In this document: positions 8,497 to 17,718 of the stretch, piece after piece | How the letters are laid out: every line of letters begins with the position of its first letter | How positions within the stretch are numbered: the stretch's first letter is position 1 | Assembly: GCA_038893495.1 (NCBI GenBank) | Contig: JAWARJ010000001.1 | Span: 1,105,824 to 1,169,823 of the forward strand | From: Thermoproteus sp. | Lineage (GTDB): Archaea; Thermoproteota; Thermoprotei; Thermoproteales; Thermoproteaceae | DNA length: 64,000 nucleotides | Reading direction: 5' to 3' | The notes under the pieces: model-generated | The model's database searches: none | What the model was told of the DNA's origin: nothing | What the model saw: the letters and a program-made list of their open reading frames with translations, nothing else | Program-made: the position numbers and the translations under genes

Positions 8497-9171
8497 GTGT
8501 CCGGTGTCGTGGCCGAGAGGCAACAGGTAGCGGCGCAACAAGAGAAGGTTACTCTATCCAAGAGGGACGTATGGGCCGCCAAGAGGTGGTATACCGTATA
8601 CACGCCTTCATATCTAAACGGAGTAGCTGTCGCCGAGGTCCCCGCGTCAGAACCCCAGAAGCTACTGGGCAGGACGCTTGAGATTTCTTTCTTCGAGTTG
8701 ACAAAAGACATATCGCACCTCCCCATTAAGATAAGGCTCCAGATAAATAGAGTAGATGGAGGCAACGCATATACGCGCTTTAAAGGCCTAGAGCTCTCGA
8801 GGGACTACATAAGGTCTTTAATTAGGCGTGGCACGAGCAAAGCCGTCGCGTATATAGACGTGACTACTCGCGACGGCTGGAAACTACGCCTTACGGTGAT
8901 GGGAATAACATCAGCCCGAGTTTCAACCAGCAGAAAGTCCGCAATAAGGAAGGCTTTCTCCTCGTTGGTGTCGCAAAAGGCGCAGTCGTTGGACATAGGG
9001 TCGTTGTTGAAGGAAGTGCTCGAGGGCTCTCTGGCGGCGGAGCTCTTCGTGGCGGCTAAGAAGATCTACCCCATGAGGAAAGTAGAAATAGCGAAGATAA
9101 AAGTCCTCTCGTACCCCAAGGAGGAGGGGATAGTTGAGGTTAAGGAGCTACCTATACAACAACAGGCCTAG
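8497..9171 (+). CDS. rps3ae: 30S ribosomal protein eS1 (S3Ae)
   Basis: A 224-residue S3Ae: KRDVWAAKRWYTVYTP near the N-terminus, FFELTKDISHLPIKIRLQI, then ISSARVSTSRKSA-like block (written here MGITSARVSTSRKSAIRKA), then the conserved C-terminal KKIYPMRKVEIAKIKVL. GTG start at 8497, 17 bp after Pcc1. Its stop overlaps the stop of the convergent KH protein gene by 4 bp. Confidence 0.97.
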   Translation: MSGVVAERQQVAAQQEKVTLSKRDVWAAKRWYTVYTPSYLNGVAVAEVPASEPQKLLGRTLEISFFELTKDISHLPIKIRLQINRVDGGNAYTRFKGLELSRDYIRSLIRRGTSKAVAYIDVTTRDGWKLRLTVMGITSARVSTSRKSAIRKAFSSLVSQKAQSLDIGSLLKEVLEGSLAAELFVAAKKIYPMRKVEIAKIKVLSYPKEEGIVEVKELPIQQQA

Positions 9172-9689
9172 GGTTGCCTAAGCGCTTTTTCGATATACTT
9201 ATAGACGGTCCCGTGTTTCTTTCCCGATATGAGCATCAAGAGGGCCTCTTTGGCTACATCTACTGCGTCTGCAGGGCCCAAGATGCCCACATATCTGTCG
9301 CCCACTACTATCTTCGCGCCTGTCAGTGCCTCGATTGTGGCCTTAGCCCTCCCGTCCTCACCTATAATTCTTCCCTTTACTCTAGATATATGTTGACGTT
9401 TAACGTGCTCCTTGAGGTCTATATACTCAAGCCTATAGTTTTCATTTTCTAACTTCAAGGCGTCTTCTGGCGTGAAGCCCAAGGAAATCGCCTGCGCCAT
9501 GTCGCGTAGTTTCAACACCTCGTCAACGGTCACGCCCTCGTTGGGCTTTATTACTATATAGAGGGAAGTGGAGTCTATCTGTATCGTCGCTCTATACCTG
9601 CCAGCAACCGCGTCGGCCCACCTCCTGGCGTTAATGAGGTACTTATGTTCAATAGGCACTTGGATAGCTCCGCGTAGGTACTCCCCCAT
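9168..9689 (-). CDS. KH-domain ribosome assembly protein (Pno1/Dim2 archaeal homologue)
   Basis: About 173 residues with two KH domains. KH1 is degenerate; KH2 carries the full GxxG loop in GRIIGEDGRAKATIEALTGAKI. Archaeal Pno1/Dim2 binds the 3' region of 16S rRNA with Nob1 and aIF2 alpha. The frame extends to an ATG at 9722, but the ATG at 9689 is preferred: a TATA-like tttttaact lies about 23 bp upstream of it and the first KH starts nine residues later. The gene is divergent to Rio1, another late small-subunit maturation factor, which supports the assignment. Confidence 0.88.
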   Translation of the reverse strand: MGEYLRGAIQVPIEHKYLINARRWADAVAGRYRATIQIDSTSLYIVIKPNEGVTVDEVLKLRDMAQAISLGFTPEDALKLENENYRLEYIDLKEHVKRQHISRVKGRIIGEDGRAKATIEALTGAKIVVGDRYVGILGPADAVDVAKEALLMLISGKKHGTVYKYIEKALRQP

Positions 9690-9754
9690 GGGGTGCTCTA
9701 CGCCGCAGTTAAAAACATACACGAAGAATGTAATTTAAACGCGATAGTAACTTT

Positions 9755-10603
9755 GTGGACCCTACAGATGATATAGATGTGGAGAAGCGGTATAGGACTG
9801 AGAAAGACCATGAATACTTCGAGACGTTGGACGAGGTGTTTAATGCCTACACGTGGCGTGCCCTGCTCTCCCTAATGAACAAGGGAGTGGTGGACGAAGT
9901 CCTAGGCCCGCTGGCTCAAGGCAAGGAGGCCCGCGTCATTTTGGCGCGCAATAAGGGAGGCGAATATATAGCTCTAAAAATTTATTATACAACTACTTCA
10001 ACATTTATAAAATCAAGATATAAATATATATTGGGTGATCCTAGATTCAAAAACAAGAGGATAAAAAAAGACATAATAGATATAGTGGAGATTTGGTGTA
10101 GAAAGGAATTCGGGAACATCTCGGCGGCCTTCAAGGCCGGCGTCAAGACGCCCAAGCCCATAGCCATAGAGAGGAACATCTTAGCCATGGAGTTCATAGG
10201 CGAAGACGGACGGTCTGCGCCTACGCTGAACGAAGTGGGGCTCGAGGGGCTTGAGGACCCCGACGAGACCTTCTGGGAAATTTTAAGGAATGTAGAAAGG
10301 ACCTATGTGCTCGCCAAGCTCGTCCATGCAGATCTGAGCGAATTCAACGTGTTGTACCACAATGGGGACATCAAGATAATAGACTGGGGCTCCGCGGTGA
10401 AGAGGGAACACCCCCTCGCGTTGGAGTACCTCGCCAGGGACCTAAACAACATATTTAGGTTCTTCGGGGTTAAGCTAAACGGGACACGTGTGGCGCGACT
10501 GATCCACGAGAGGTCGACGGCGCCCTACGAGGAAGACGAAGAGGGGTGGCTGGTGGTCGGCGGGAAGACGCTTTATGAAGCCATAGGCGAGCTAGAGAGC
10601 TGA
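9755..10603 (+). CDS. rio1: RIO1-type serine protein kinase/ATPase
   Basis: A 282-residue RIO kinase starting at GTG 9755. Motifs: glycine-poor P-loop replacement (LAQGKEARVILAR), catalytic lysine in YIALKIYY, lysine-rich RIO1 loop (KSRYKYILGDPRFKNKR), catalytic loop LVHADLSEFNVLYH and metal-binding IIDWGSAV. In archaea and eukaryotes Rio1 releases assembly factors from the small subunit precursor. The segment 9965-10085 is AT-rich, mainly from lysine and isoleucine codons of the RIO1 loop. The divergent KH protein gene is a functional neighbour. The 3' end overlaps iorB by 12 bp. Confidence 0.95.
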   Translation: MDPTDDIDVEKRYRTEKDHEYFETLDEVFNAYTWRALLSLMNKGVVDEVLGPLAQGKEARVILARNKGGEYIALKIYYTTTSTFIKSRYKYILGDPRFKNKRIKKDIIDIVEIWCRKEFGNISAAFKAGVKTPKPIAIERNILAMEFIGEDGRSAPTLNEVGLEGLEDPDETFWEILRNVERTYVLAKLVHADLSEFNVLYHNGDIKIIDWGSAVKREHPLALEYLARDLNNIFRFFGVKLNGTRVARLIHERSTAPYEEDEEGWLVVGGKTLYEAIGELES

Positions 10604-11128
10604 GGCCAGCCTACGGCCCTCCTCGAAGGCTCGTAGGTTCTTCTCATCGAGCCAATCAACGAAGCCGTCAAGTCTCAACAGCTTGGCGACATATCCCAAC
10701 AGGACCGAGTTCTCATATATGGGGTCTCCGATCTTCAAGGCTAGCTCGAAGGCGGGCACTAGCCTTAAGCCCTTATGGACCGCTAACGCCCTGTACACCT
10801 GCTCTGGGTCCACATATTTACCCGGCACCTGAATGATTCTCTTGTTGACTACAAATAGCGCCTCTTCTTTCAGGTACCTAAACGCCCTCAACGCCTCTAT
10901 GGCTTCCATGGCGACCACATAGTCGGCATCGCCCTCCGAAACTACAGGCGCATATACCCTCTCTCCGATCCTGACGTGTACCTCGACAGAGCCCCCTCTT
11001 TGGCTCAACCCATGTACTTCGGCTATCTTCACGTCGTATCCAGCCGCTACGGCCGCCCTGCCTAACCATCTGGCTAGAGTCATCACGCCTTGGCCGCCGA
11101 CGCCGACGATGACTATGCTTGTGACCAT
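10592..11128 (-). CDS. iorB: Indolepyruvate:ferredoxin oxidoreductase, beta subunit
   Basis: About 178 residues starting at an ATG within the 3' end of iorA (16 bp overlap), giving the typical N-terminus MVTSIVIVGVGGQGVM. The GxGGQG motif and EVHGLSQRGGSVEVHVRIG block mark the gamma-type (beta) subunit domain of 2-oxoacid:ferredoxin oxidoreductases. A longer frame to 11236 runs antisense through iorA and is not needed. With IorA it oxidises aryl pyruvates from aromatic amino acids to acyl-CoA with ferredoxin as acceptor. The gene ends converge with rio1 (12 bp overlap). Confidence 0.93.
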   Translation of the reverse strand: MVTSIVIVGVGGQGVMTLARWLGRAAVAAGYDVKIAEVHGLSQRGGSVEVHVRIGERVYAPVVSEGDADYVVAMEAIEALRAFRYLKEEALFVVNKRIIQVPGKYVDPEQVYRALAVHKGLRLVPAFELALKIGDPIYENSVLLGYVAKLLRLDGFVDWLDEKNLRAFEEGRRLASAL

Positions 11129-12900
11129 AGCTCTAACCACTTGCTCACTTTGTCGGGCTCTGCGGGCTTTATCGCATCGTAGGGGCACACCTGTGCGCAC
11201 ATGGAGCAGCCGTTGCAGAGGCTTGGATCTATCCAAGCCTTCCCGTCGGGCAGTTTAGTTATGGCGTAGCACTTCAGCAGATTGTAACATATGCCGCAAC
11301 TTCTACATCTATCGGAGACAACGTAGTATTTAGGCGGCTTGAAGCCGCTCCTCCGGGCGGCCCTCAAGGCCTCTAAGACGCAAGGCCTTCTGGAGATCAA
11401 AGCGACGGGCTCCCCCGACTTGGCTTCGGCTATCGCTCTCTTCGCGACCTCGACGCTTCTCTTGACGTCGACAGGATCTATGACGTAGTGTTTTATGCCG
11501 ATGGCCTCCATGAGCCGTTCGGCGGGCACGGCCCTGCTCGGGCTGGGCTGTCCGCCCGTCATGGCGGTATATTCGTTATCCATAACGACGAGCACCAGCG
11601 GGATCTTCTTGGTCTTGAGGTCTATTAATTGTGGCAACGCGGCGTGGTAGAACGTAGAGTCGCCTATGGTGGCCACTACGAGCTTCTCCCTATCGGACAG
11701 CGCTATGCCCATGCCCAAGCCGATGCTGGAGCCCATGTGGGTGGCCAGGTCCTGCTGTCCGGTATTGATGCCGAGAGTATAACATCCTATGTCGCCAGAC
11801 CAGACTACTTTTTGTCCGGCCCCCGCCAGCTTCAACGCGTAGAAAGTGCCCATATGCGGACATCCGGGGCAGAGATACGGCGGCCTTGGCGGCGGCTGGA
11901 GCGTCGGCTTGGCCGGATCGGCTAACTTGACGCCCAGCCCTAACGCCTTAGAGAGCCCCTCCACGACGGCCCTCAAGGAGAGCTCTCCAGACTGAGGGAA
12001 GAACCCATCTATCTTGCCCTTAGTCTTTATGCCCATTACGCGTAGTTGCGTCTCGACTACGGGGTCGCCCTCCTCCACTACGACCACCTCATCTGTAACT
12101 ACGTCCACGACCTTCTTGGAGAGAGGTACCGACATGCCTATTTTGACTATTCTGGCCTTGACGCCCAGCCTCTCCAGAGCCTCTACGGCGTAGAGGTAGC
12201 CCACGCCGGAGGCCACCACAGTTACGTCGCCCTCGCCCTCCACCGACATAAAACGCGCAGAGAAGTCCTTCAGGAGTTCCCACTTCCTCAACACGTCAGC
12301 TCTCCTACGCCTCGCGTTCTGCGGCACTAATACGTACCTCTCCACGTCTCTAGAGAATTTCCCAAATTTGGGAGGGGCTGGCGGCTCCACGACGACGGGC
12401 GCCCTCACGTGGCTCACCCTAGTGGTGCTCCTCAACAGGACGGGATGTTCTAGGCTCTCGCTGAGGGCTAAACCATCCTTGGCCATCTTGAAGGCCTCTT
12501 GCGGCTCGGAGGGCTCCAGGACCGGTATGTAGGACTGAAGCCCATACCACCTAGTGTCCTGTTCGTTCTGCGAAGACCACATATGGGGGTCGTCTGCGGT
12601 TACTATCAAGAGGCCGCCTACGACTCCAGTATAGGCCGCGCTGTGAAACGGATCGGCGGCCACGTTGAGACCCACGTGCTTCATAGCGGCCAGAGCTCGC
12701 GCGCCGGCGAGCGCCGCGCCGTAGGCGAGCTCCACTGCAGTCTTCTCGTTGGACGCCCAGTACACCTTACGGTCTTTGAACTCTAAAAGAGTCTCTATGA
12801 TCTCCGAGGAGGGAGTGCCAGGATATCCGGCGGCCACCGCGACTCCTGCGGATAAAGCGCCGTAAGCTATCGCCTCGTTCCCCAAGAGTAGGTGTTTCAC
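11113..12900 (-). CDS. iorA: Indolepyruvate:ferredoxin oxidoreductase, alpha subunit
   Basis: A 595-residue protein in family order: N-terminal pyrimidine domain (LLGNEAIAYGALSAGVAVAAGYPGTPSSEI), a middle transketolase C-like domain, thiamine-diphosphate domain (CPGCPHMGTFYAL, then GDIGCYTLG and GDSTFYHAALPQL) and a C-terminal ferredoxin-like domain with two CxxCxxC...C sets (CRSCGICYNLLKC and CNGCSMCAQVCP). Complete for the family. Cytosolic step in aromatic amino acid fermentation. Cotranscribed with iorB; a TATA-like tttataaat element lies about 25 bp before the ATG at 12900. Confidence 0.96.
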   Translation of the reverse strand: MKHLLLGNEAIAYGALSAGVAVAAGYPGTPSSEIIETLLEFKDRKVYWASNEKTAVELAYGAALAGARALAAMKHVGLNVAADPFHSAAYTGVVGGLLIVTADDPHMWSSQNEQDTRWYGLQSYIPVLEPSEPQEAFKMAKDGLALSESLEHPVLLRSTTRVSHVRAPVVVEPPAPPKFGKFSRDVERYVLVPQNARRRRADVLRKWELLKDFSARFMSVEGEGDVTVVASGVGYLYAVEALERLGVKARIVKIGMSVPLSKKVVDVVTDEVVVVEEGDPVVETQLRVMGIKTKGKIDGFFPQSGELSLRAVVEGLSKALGLGVKLADPAKPTLQPPPRPPYLCPGCPHMGTFYALKLAGAGQKVVWSGDIGCYTLGINTGQQDLATHMGSSIGLGMGIALSDREKLVVATIGDSTFYHAALPQLIDLKTKKIPLVLVVMDNEYTAMTGGQPSPSRAVPAERLMEAIGIKHYVIDPVDVKRSVEVAKRAIAEAKSGEPVALISRRPCVLEALRAARRSGFKPPKYYVVSDRCRSCGICYNLLKCYAITKLPDGKAWIDPSLCNGCSMCAQVCPYDAIKPAEPDKVSKWLELWSQA

Positions 12901-12984
12901 GAAATAAATAGATATATATAGTTTATAAATTTACTACCCCCAGCGGACTGATATACTTATATATCAGATGCTACGAGATAAGAG

Positions 12985-13254
12985 ATGCGGTTCTGTCCGC
13001 GCGATGGGACGTTGATGGTGCCAGTGAGGAAGGACGGCCAGACCGTTCTGCGTTGTCCTAAGTGCGGGTATGAGACTAAGCTCACTGAACGGGACAAAAA
13101 GGCCTACAGCGTGAAGACCACAGTATCTGAGGACAAGAAGCGCGGCGTCATGACCGCCGCCGAGGCGAGCTCCGAGATAGACCAAGAGGAACTAGAGGAA
13201 CTCCGGAAGCAACTACTTGAGAACCTACAGGAGGGAGAGGAGACAGAGGAGTAG
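12985..13254 (+). CDS. RPB9/TFS N-terminal-like zinc ribbon protein
   Basis: An 89-residue protein whose first 35 residues look like the N-terminal zinc ribbon of TFS/RPB9/RPA12 (FCPRDGTLMVPV ... LRCPKCGYETKL). The second expected ligand cysteine is aspartate (CPRD instead of CPxC), leaving C-x2-D and C-x2-C. The C-terminal half is an acidic coiled-coil-like tail with no second zinc ribbon and no DE hairpin, so it cannot stimulate RNA polymerase cleavage like TFS. A polymerase-associated role is inferred only. The gene precedes ABCE1 by 32 bp on the same strand. Confidence 0.75.
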   Translation: MRFCPRDGTLMVPVRKDGQTVLRCPKCGYETKLTERDKKAYSVKTTVSEDKKRGVMTAAEASSEIDQEELEELRKQLLENLQEGEETEE

Positions 13255-13286
13255 CGTTTATAACATAACGACTTTTGTAAAGCGTT

Positions 13287-15053
13287 ATGAGGATTGCAGT
13301 AGTAGATCGCGACTCGTGCGACCCTAAGAAGTGTGGACAGGAGTGTATTAAGTACTGTCCAGTGAACAGAAACGGGAAAGTCGTCTGGCTTGACGAAAAG
13401 ACAGGGAAGGCAGTGATATCGGAGAAGCTCTGCATCGGTTGCGGCATATGCGTCCATAAGTGTCCCTTTGAGGCCATTACGATCATCAACTTGCCCGACG
13501 AGTTGGAGAGAGACTGCGTCCACCGTTACTTCCCCGGCGGCTTTAAACTCTATAGGCTCCCTCTCTTGAGGAAGGGAGGGATCGTGGGCGTTATGGGGCG
13601 GAATGCGCTCGGCAAGACCACCATCGCGAGGATTATAGCGGGCGAGCTGGTGCCCAACTTGTGTAGGGAGGGCGGGGCCGACCCCTCCGACGTGGTGAAG
13701 TCGTTTAGAGGCACTGAGCTCCAGACGTTCTTTACGGAGTTGTACTCAAAGAAGTTGAAAGCTGTGCATAAAATACAGTATATAGAACTCATACCTATGT
13801 ATCTAAAGGGAACTGTAAAAGAGATAGCAGAGAAGGCCAAAATACCACAGGAACTCATGGAGAGACTAGGGCTCTCCAAGCTGGCCGATAGGGACATATC
13901 GCATCTATCTGGCGGCGAGCTACAAAAACTCGCCATAGCCGCGGCATTGGCTAAAGACGCCGACGTCTATATATTCGACGAGCCGGCCACCCACCTGGAC
14001 GTCGTGGAGAGGCTTAGGGTCTCGACTTTAATCCGCGAGAAGGTAGAGGGGAGGTACGCCGTTGTGGTGGAGCACGACTTGACGGTGTTGGACTATCTGG
14101 CCGACACCGCCGTGGTGCTCTACGGGAAGCCGGGCGCCTACGGCATAGTCTCCCGGCCTATGGGGGCGCGGGAGGCCGTCAACGAGTACCTCAAGGGCTT
14201 TTTGAGCCACGAGAACCTACGCATAAGGGACGAGCCCATAAAGTTCGAATATAGGCCGCCCGAACGGAGGGCGTCGCGGCAGAGGGCTTTGACTCAATGG
14301 ACCGATTTGTCCATATCTCTGGGGTCCTTTAGGTTGAGAGTTAGGAGCGGTTTTATCAGCAGGGGCGAAATAGTGGGCGTGATAGGGCCGAACGGGGTCG
14401 GGAAGACGACTTTCGTGAGGGCTCTCGTGGGCGAGATAAAGCCGGCCGAAGGCGAGATATATGCGGTCCAGTCCATAAGCTATAAGCCGCAATACATTAG
14501 GGATATAGCCGTCAAGAATTCAGATGTGCCGGTCAGGCTGTGGCTGGCGAGAGAGGTCCCCGAATATACCGACTCGCCCATATGGCCCGACGTATCCTCC
14601 GGCCTCGGCCTCCCCAATATCTTAGAGAAGAAGATGGGCGAGCTCTCTGGAGGGGAACTACAAAGAGTCGTGGTGGCCTCGGCGTTGTTGAAGAAAGCGG
14701 AGCTCTATGTCCTCGACGAGCCTATGGCCTATCTAGATGTGGAGCAGAGGATAGCTGTGGCTAAAACCATAAGGAGGATTATAGAGGAGAGCGAGTCGGC
14801 GGCGTTAATAGTGGAACACGACGTGGCCATGTTGGACTATATGTCCAACTCGATCATGCCGTTTGTAGGTGTCCCCGGCGTTGAGGGCCAAGCCGAAGGT
14901 CCTTTAGACGTAAGGACAGGCATGAACGTGTTCTTGAAGTGGATAGACGTCACATTTAGGCGGGAACCCAACACGGGGAGGCCTAGGGTCAATAAGCCCG
15001 GTTCGGTTCTCGATAGGGAGCAGAAAGAGAGAGGGGAATACTATTACAGCTAG
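13287..15053 (+). CDS. abce1: Ribosome recycling ATPase ABCE1 (Rli1)
   Basis: A 588-residue ABCE1. N-terminal iron-sulfur domain has CDPKKCGQECIKYCP and CIGCGICVHKCP sets for two 4Fe-4S clusters. NBD1 has a Walker A of GRNALGKTT, signature LSGGELQKLAIA and Walker B DVYIFDEPATHLD; NBD2 has GPNGVGKTT, LSGGELQRVVVA and LYVLDEPMAYLD. Both switch histidines (EHD) are present. The enzyme splits post-termination 70S ribosomes with aRF1/Pelota and contributes to initiation. Length and domains are complete. Confidence 0.97.
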   Translation: MRIAVVDRDSCDPKKCGQECIKYCPVNRNGKVVWLDEKTGKAVISEKLCIGCGICVHKCPFEAITIINLPDELERDCVHRYFPGGFKLYRLPLLRKGGIVGVMGRNALGKTTIARIIAGELVPNLCREGGADPSDVVKSFRGTELQTFFTELYSKKLKAVHKIQYIELIPMYLKGTVKEIAEKAKIPQELMERLGLSKLADRDISHLSGGELQKLAIAAALAKDADVYIFDEPATHLDVVERLRVSTLIREKVEGRYAVVVEHDLTVLDYLADTAVVLYGKPGAYGIVSRPMGAREAVNEYLKGFLSHENLRIRDEPIKFEYRPPERRASRQRALTQWTDLSISLGSFRLRVRSGFISRGEIVGVIGPNGVGKTTFVRALVGEIKPAEGEIYAVQSISYKPQYIRDIAVKNSDVPVRLWLAREVPEYTDSPIWPDVSSGLGLPNILEKKMGELSGGELQRVVVASALLKKAELYVLDEPMAYLDVEQRIAVAKTIRRIIEESESAALIVEHDVAMLDYMSNSIMPFVGVPGVEGQAEGPLDVRTGMNVFLKWIDVTFRREPNTGRPRVNKPGSVLDREQKERGEYYYS

Positions 15054-15097
15054 CGGCTATAGGGAGGAAAAAGTAAAAGGGGTGTGTTACTTCTAAA

Positions 15098-15562
15098 GTG
15101 CCTTACATATACGGCGTCTTGCCCCCTGTGGCGTCTCTCAAGCCGTTTGAGGGGATAGTTCCGGTTAAGCCCCACATAACTCTGTTGAAAATAGAAAGGC
15201 CTAAGGTTGTGTCCGTAGATTTTAGGGCGTTCACGGCGTTTATAGGAGATGTATTGTTTCTGCCCAGCAGGTCGAGGCCGAGATATATAGCGCTGGCGGT
15301 GGAGCCCCGTCTGGAGTTCATGGCGCTTAGAAGGGCGTTGGAGGCGCTTCTGGCAGAGGTCCTCGTCGAACGCCATGGGGACTTCAAGCCGCATCTATCC
15401 GTCTATGCCGTACGCATTAAGAGCCCCACCATGGACGAATTGGCTCCTGCCGTAGAGGAGGCGTCTAGACTTAAAGGCGCAGCCTTCGACGTACGGAGCG
15501 TCGCCCTCATAGACACCTCGGGCGGCGAATATAAACCCCTCTATACGATCCAGCTGAAATGA
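15098..15562 (+). CDS. thpR: 2H phosphoesterase, ThpR-like RNA 2',3'-cyclic phosphodiesterase / 2'-5' RNA ligase
   Basis: A 154-residue protein with the two 2H signatures PHITLL (about residues 25-30) and PHLSVY (about 102-107), spaced as in LigT/ThpR. These proteins open 2',3'-cyclic phosphates and can join tRNA halves with 2'-5' linkages in vitro; the in vivo role is unsettled. It starts with GTG at 15098 and overlaps the next gene by 4 bp. A link to RNA splicing in a genome with unusual introns is plausible but not shown. Confidence 0.85.
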   Translation: MPYIYGVLPPVASLKPFEGIVPVKPHITLLKIERPKVVSVDFRAFTAFIGDVLFLPSRSRPRYIALAVEPRLEFMALRRALEALLAEVLVERHGDFKPHLSVYAVRIKSPTMDELAPAVEEASRLKGAAFDVRSVALIDTSGGEYKPLYTIQLK

Positions 15563-15945
15563 GCTCTGAGGCCTATCGCGCCGGGCTGTCATGGAGGCTC
15601 TGCCTGAAGACGTACATGCCCGAATGCGACTACGTGCCCCGCACCGTAGAGGAGACCGAGTCCTATATCCGCGGCCTTTTCGAGGCGGTAGGCGAGGTCT
15701 TCGACCCGGATCCCCACGTCGAGAGGAATTTAGTGGTGGTCTTCAAGAATCCCCCTCAAATCCTCGCTGGTCTATTAAAGTCCCTCGGCATAGACAGCAT
15801 GGAGACCACTAACGAGAACGGGACTGAGAGGTACGTCGTGATATACGACCAAGAGTCTGTGAGGCTGTTCTTCAAAAGGATAAGACCTCGGCTCCCCGAA
15901 GTCGAACCATTGTTGAGAAAGGTCGCTGGGTATTATGATAGCTGA
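15559..15945 (+). CDS. Small protein of unknown function coupled to thpR
   Basis: A 128-residue soluble acidic/basic mixed protein starting with an ATGA overlap on the thpR stop. The visible pattern is alpha/beta: VERNLVVVFKNP strand, ILAGLLKSLGI helix, YVVIYDQESVRLFFKRIRPRL. It resembles small LAGLIDADG-like or KOW-free RNA-binding folds only superficially, so no function is assigned. It also overlaps the downstream membrane protein gene by 11 bp, which places it in a tight three-gene operon. Confidence 0.7.
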   Translation: MSSEAYRAGLSWRLCLKTYMPECDYVPRTVEETESYIRGLFEAVGEVFDPDPHVERNLVVVFKNPPQILAGLLKSLGIDSMETTNENGTERYVVIYDQESVRLFFKRIRPRLPEVEPLLRKVAGYYDS

Positions 15946-16546
15946 CTTAATAATTGAGGCGTTGAACTACGTGGGCATAGTCGCCTTCGCGGTATCTGGA
16001 GCGCTTAAGGCAGGCGAGAAGGACATGGACCTATTGGGCTTCATAGTCCTGGGCTTCTCGACGGCGCTCGCCGGCGGGATAATTAGGGACGTCCTTCTGG
16101 GTAGATTTCCGCCAGTAAATATAACCTACCTGCCGTACCAAGTAGCCGCTATCCTGGCCTCGGCGGCTACGTTTGTGCTGTATGATAGAATAAACAGGTA
16201 TAGAGATGTAGTGCTGTATCCAGATGCGGTGGGGCTGGGCGCCTTTGCGGCGATAGGCGCCGACATAGCCGCCAGGGCTGGCTTGAACCCACTGGCGGTG
16301 ATGGCTATGGCCGCAATCACGGCGGCGGGTGGCGGGGTGGTCAGAGACGTTCTCTCGGCTGAAGTTCCGTTGATATTGAGGCGTGAGATATACGCCACGG
16401 CGGCGGCCGTAGGGGGGCTCATATATCTAGCCCTATTGTATCTAGCAGACAGAGAGGCGGCGCTTCTCGGCACTGCGCTCTCAGTGACGGGGTTAAGGTT
16501 GGCGTCGTTGAGGTTCCAGTGGGAGTTGCCTAGGCGCAGGGCTTAA
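15935..16546 (+). CDS. TRIC-family (UPF0126) membrane protein, probable cation channel
   Basis: A 203-residue membrane protein with about seven helices and an internal duplication. Each repeat carries the family motif GG(I/V)(I/V)RDVL: GGIIRDVLLG near residue 48 and GGGVVRDVLS near residue 131. Bacterial and archaeal proteins with this fold form trimeric potassium-permeable pores. Substrate is not readable from sequence. The 3' end overlaps the convergent gene by 17 bp. Confidence 0.88.
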   Translation: MIADLIIEALNYVGIVAFAVSGALKAGEKDMDLLGFIVLGFSTALAGGIIRDVLLGRFPPVNITYLPYQVAAILASAATFVLYDRINRYRDVVLYPDAVGLGAFAAIGADIAARAGLNPLAVMAMAAITAAGGGVVRDVLSAEVPLILRREIYATAAAVGGLIYLALLYLADREAALLGTALSVTGLRLASLRFQWELPRRRA

Positions 16547-17207
16547 GCCCAAGGAGCTTGGCGAGACCCCGCGGCGCCACGGCCCCGCCGGCGCTTATAG
16601 AGCCCTCGATGAGGCAGAGCGCCTCGCCTCTCGTCGCAATTTTGTAGCCTAACTGATGCGAGAGTTGAAGTGGGTGAAGCTCTTCGGGCCTTCCGGAGGG
16701 TGAATATGGCACTACGCATAGGGTGTCCCAGTCCAACACGTAATCGCCTCCGCTATTCAGCACCAAGTATGCATGCGCCCGCGCGGACTTGGCCAGGACC
16801 CCGCGAGGGGGCATCTCGTAGGGCATGCCGTAAAGCGAGAAGCGGGGATTCTCCACGAACACGGCCGCGCCCATGTCGCATGTGGTCCGGCCTATGCTTA
16901 TCATCAACGCCCGTTGCATCGCCAATAAGTCTGCGACGTCCATATCGGCGAATAGCTCCGCCACACGAGAAAGCAAGGCCTTCTCGTCGATGAGTCCCCT
17001 TCTGTATTGAATTACATATGCATATATAGCCTCAGCTAGTTTCTGGTCGCCGACGCGGGCCCATGCGCTAAATGCAGCCTCGACCAGCTCGGGCACCTCC
17101 CTGAACACTATAGAGGAGAGGAAAAGCTTGGGGGTTGACAGTACTCTTTCCAACGCCTTTATGTCGGCGATAGGCCCACCGTCTGGATGGTCCACATAAC
17201 CTATCAT
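16530..17207 (-). CDS. Unknown protein, 225 residues
   Basis: A soluble protein with a helical first half and a mixed second half. Conserved-looking small features are DMDVADLLAMQRALMISIGRT and the C-terminal glycine-rich end (EGSISAGGAVAPRGL). No known motif was found. Its ATG overlaps the upstream gene stop by 4 bp (ATGA), so the pair is co-translated. Convergent overlap of 17 bp with the TRIC-like gene. Confidence 0.65.
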   Translation of the reverse strand: MIGYVDHPDGGPIADIKALERVLSTPKLFLSSIVFREVPELVEAAFSAWARVGDQKLAEAIYAYVIQYRRGLIDEKALLSRVAELFADMDVADLLAMQRALMISIGRTTCDMGAAVFVENPRFSLYGMPYEMPPRGVLAKSARAHAYLVLNSGGDYVLDWDTLCVVPYSPSGRPEELHPLQLSHQLGYKIATRGEALCLIEGSISAGGAVAPRGLAKLLGLKPCA

Positions 17208-17563
17208 TTAAACAGCGCGTTGCGCCGATCCACCAGCCTATCTAAGTCGGAGACCAGTTGGAGCAGTCCATCGTAGTTTTTCGACTGCAGTAGAGAAAAG
17301 ATCGAGTTTATCTTGTCGAAGATCTCTCCGTCTATTTCCTCGAGCTGTTCGATGTCCGAAGGTCTGCCTTTGGGCGTCTTGAGCTTCACAGATATCATGT
17401 TGACGGCTTTCAGCGCCCTCCCTAACGAGTCCAAATGTTCCTCGCCAACCATACGGCGCCTTATGGCCGCTTCTATATCCTTCAGCGCTTTGTATATCTT
17501 CTGCCGTATTTCCGGCTCATCGTCCTCGTCGTCGTATCCGGGAAACACATAGAGGCGGGCCAC
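17204..17563 (-). CDS. Small helical protein of unknown function
   Basis: A 119-residue, charged, almost all-helical protein (acidic N-terminus DDEDDEPEIRQK, long amphipathic helices later). No domain recognised. It is first in a two-gene minus-strand unit; the next gene begins within its stop. The 155-bp gap upstream is AT-rich and separates it from the divergent zinc-ribbon gene, so it likely contains both promoters. Confidence 0.65.
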   Translation of the reverse strand: MARLYVFPGYDDEDDEPEIRQKIYKALKDIEAAIRRRMVGEEHLDSLGRALKAVNMISVKLKTPKGRPSDIEQLEEIDGEIFDKINSIFSLLQSKNYDGLLQLVSDLDRLVDRRNALFK

Positions 17564-17718
17564 TGTTCACTCTCCACATTGGCTTTAAATGACTTTTTTA
17601 GAAAAACATTTAAATCGAGATATACATATCCTCTTCTGCTGAGTTTTCGCTTTAATAAAATATTATGTGTGCAGAATTACCGACGCAAACCTTTTAAATA
17701 TCTTCGAAATATATACTT

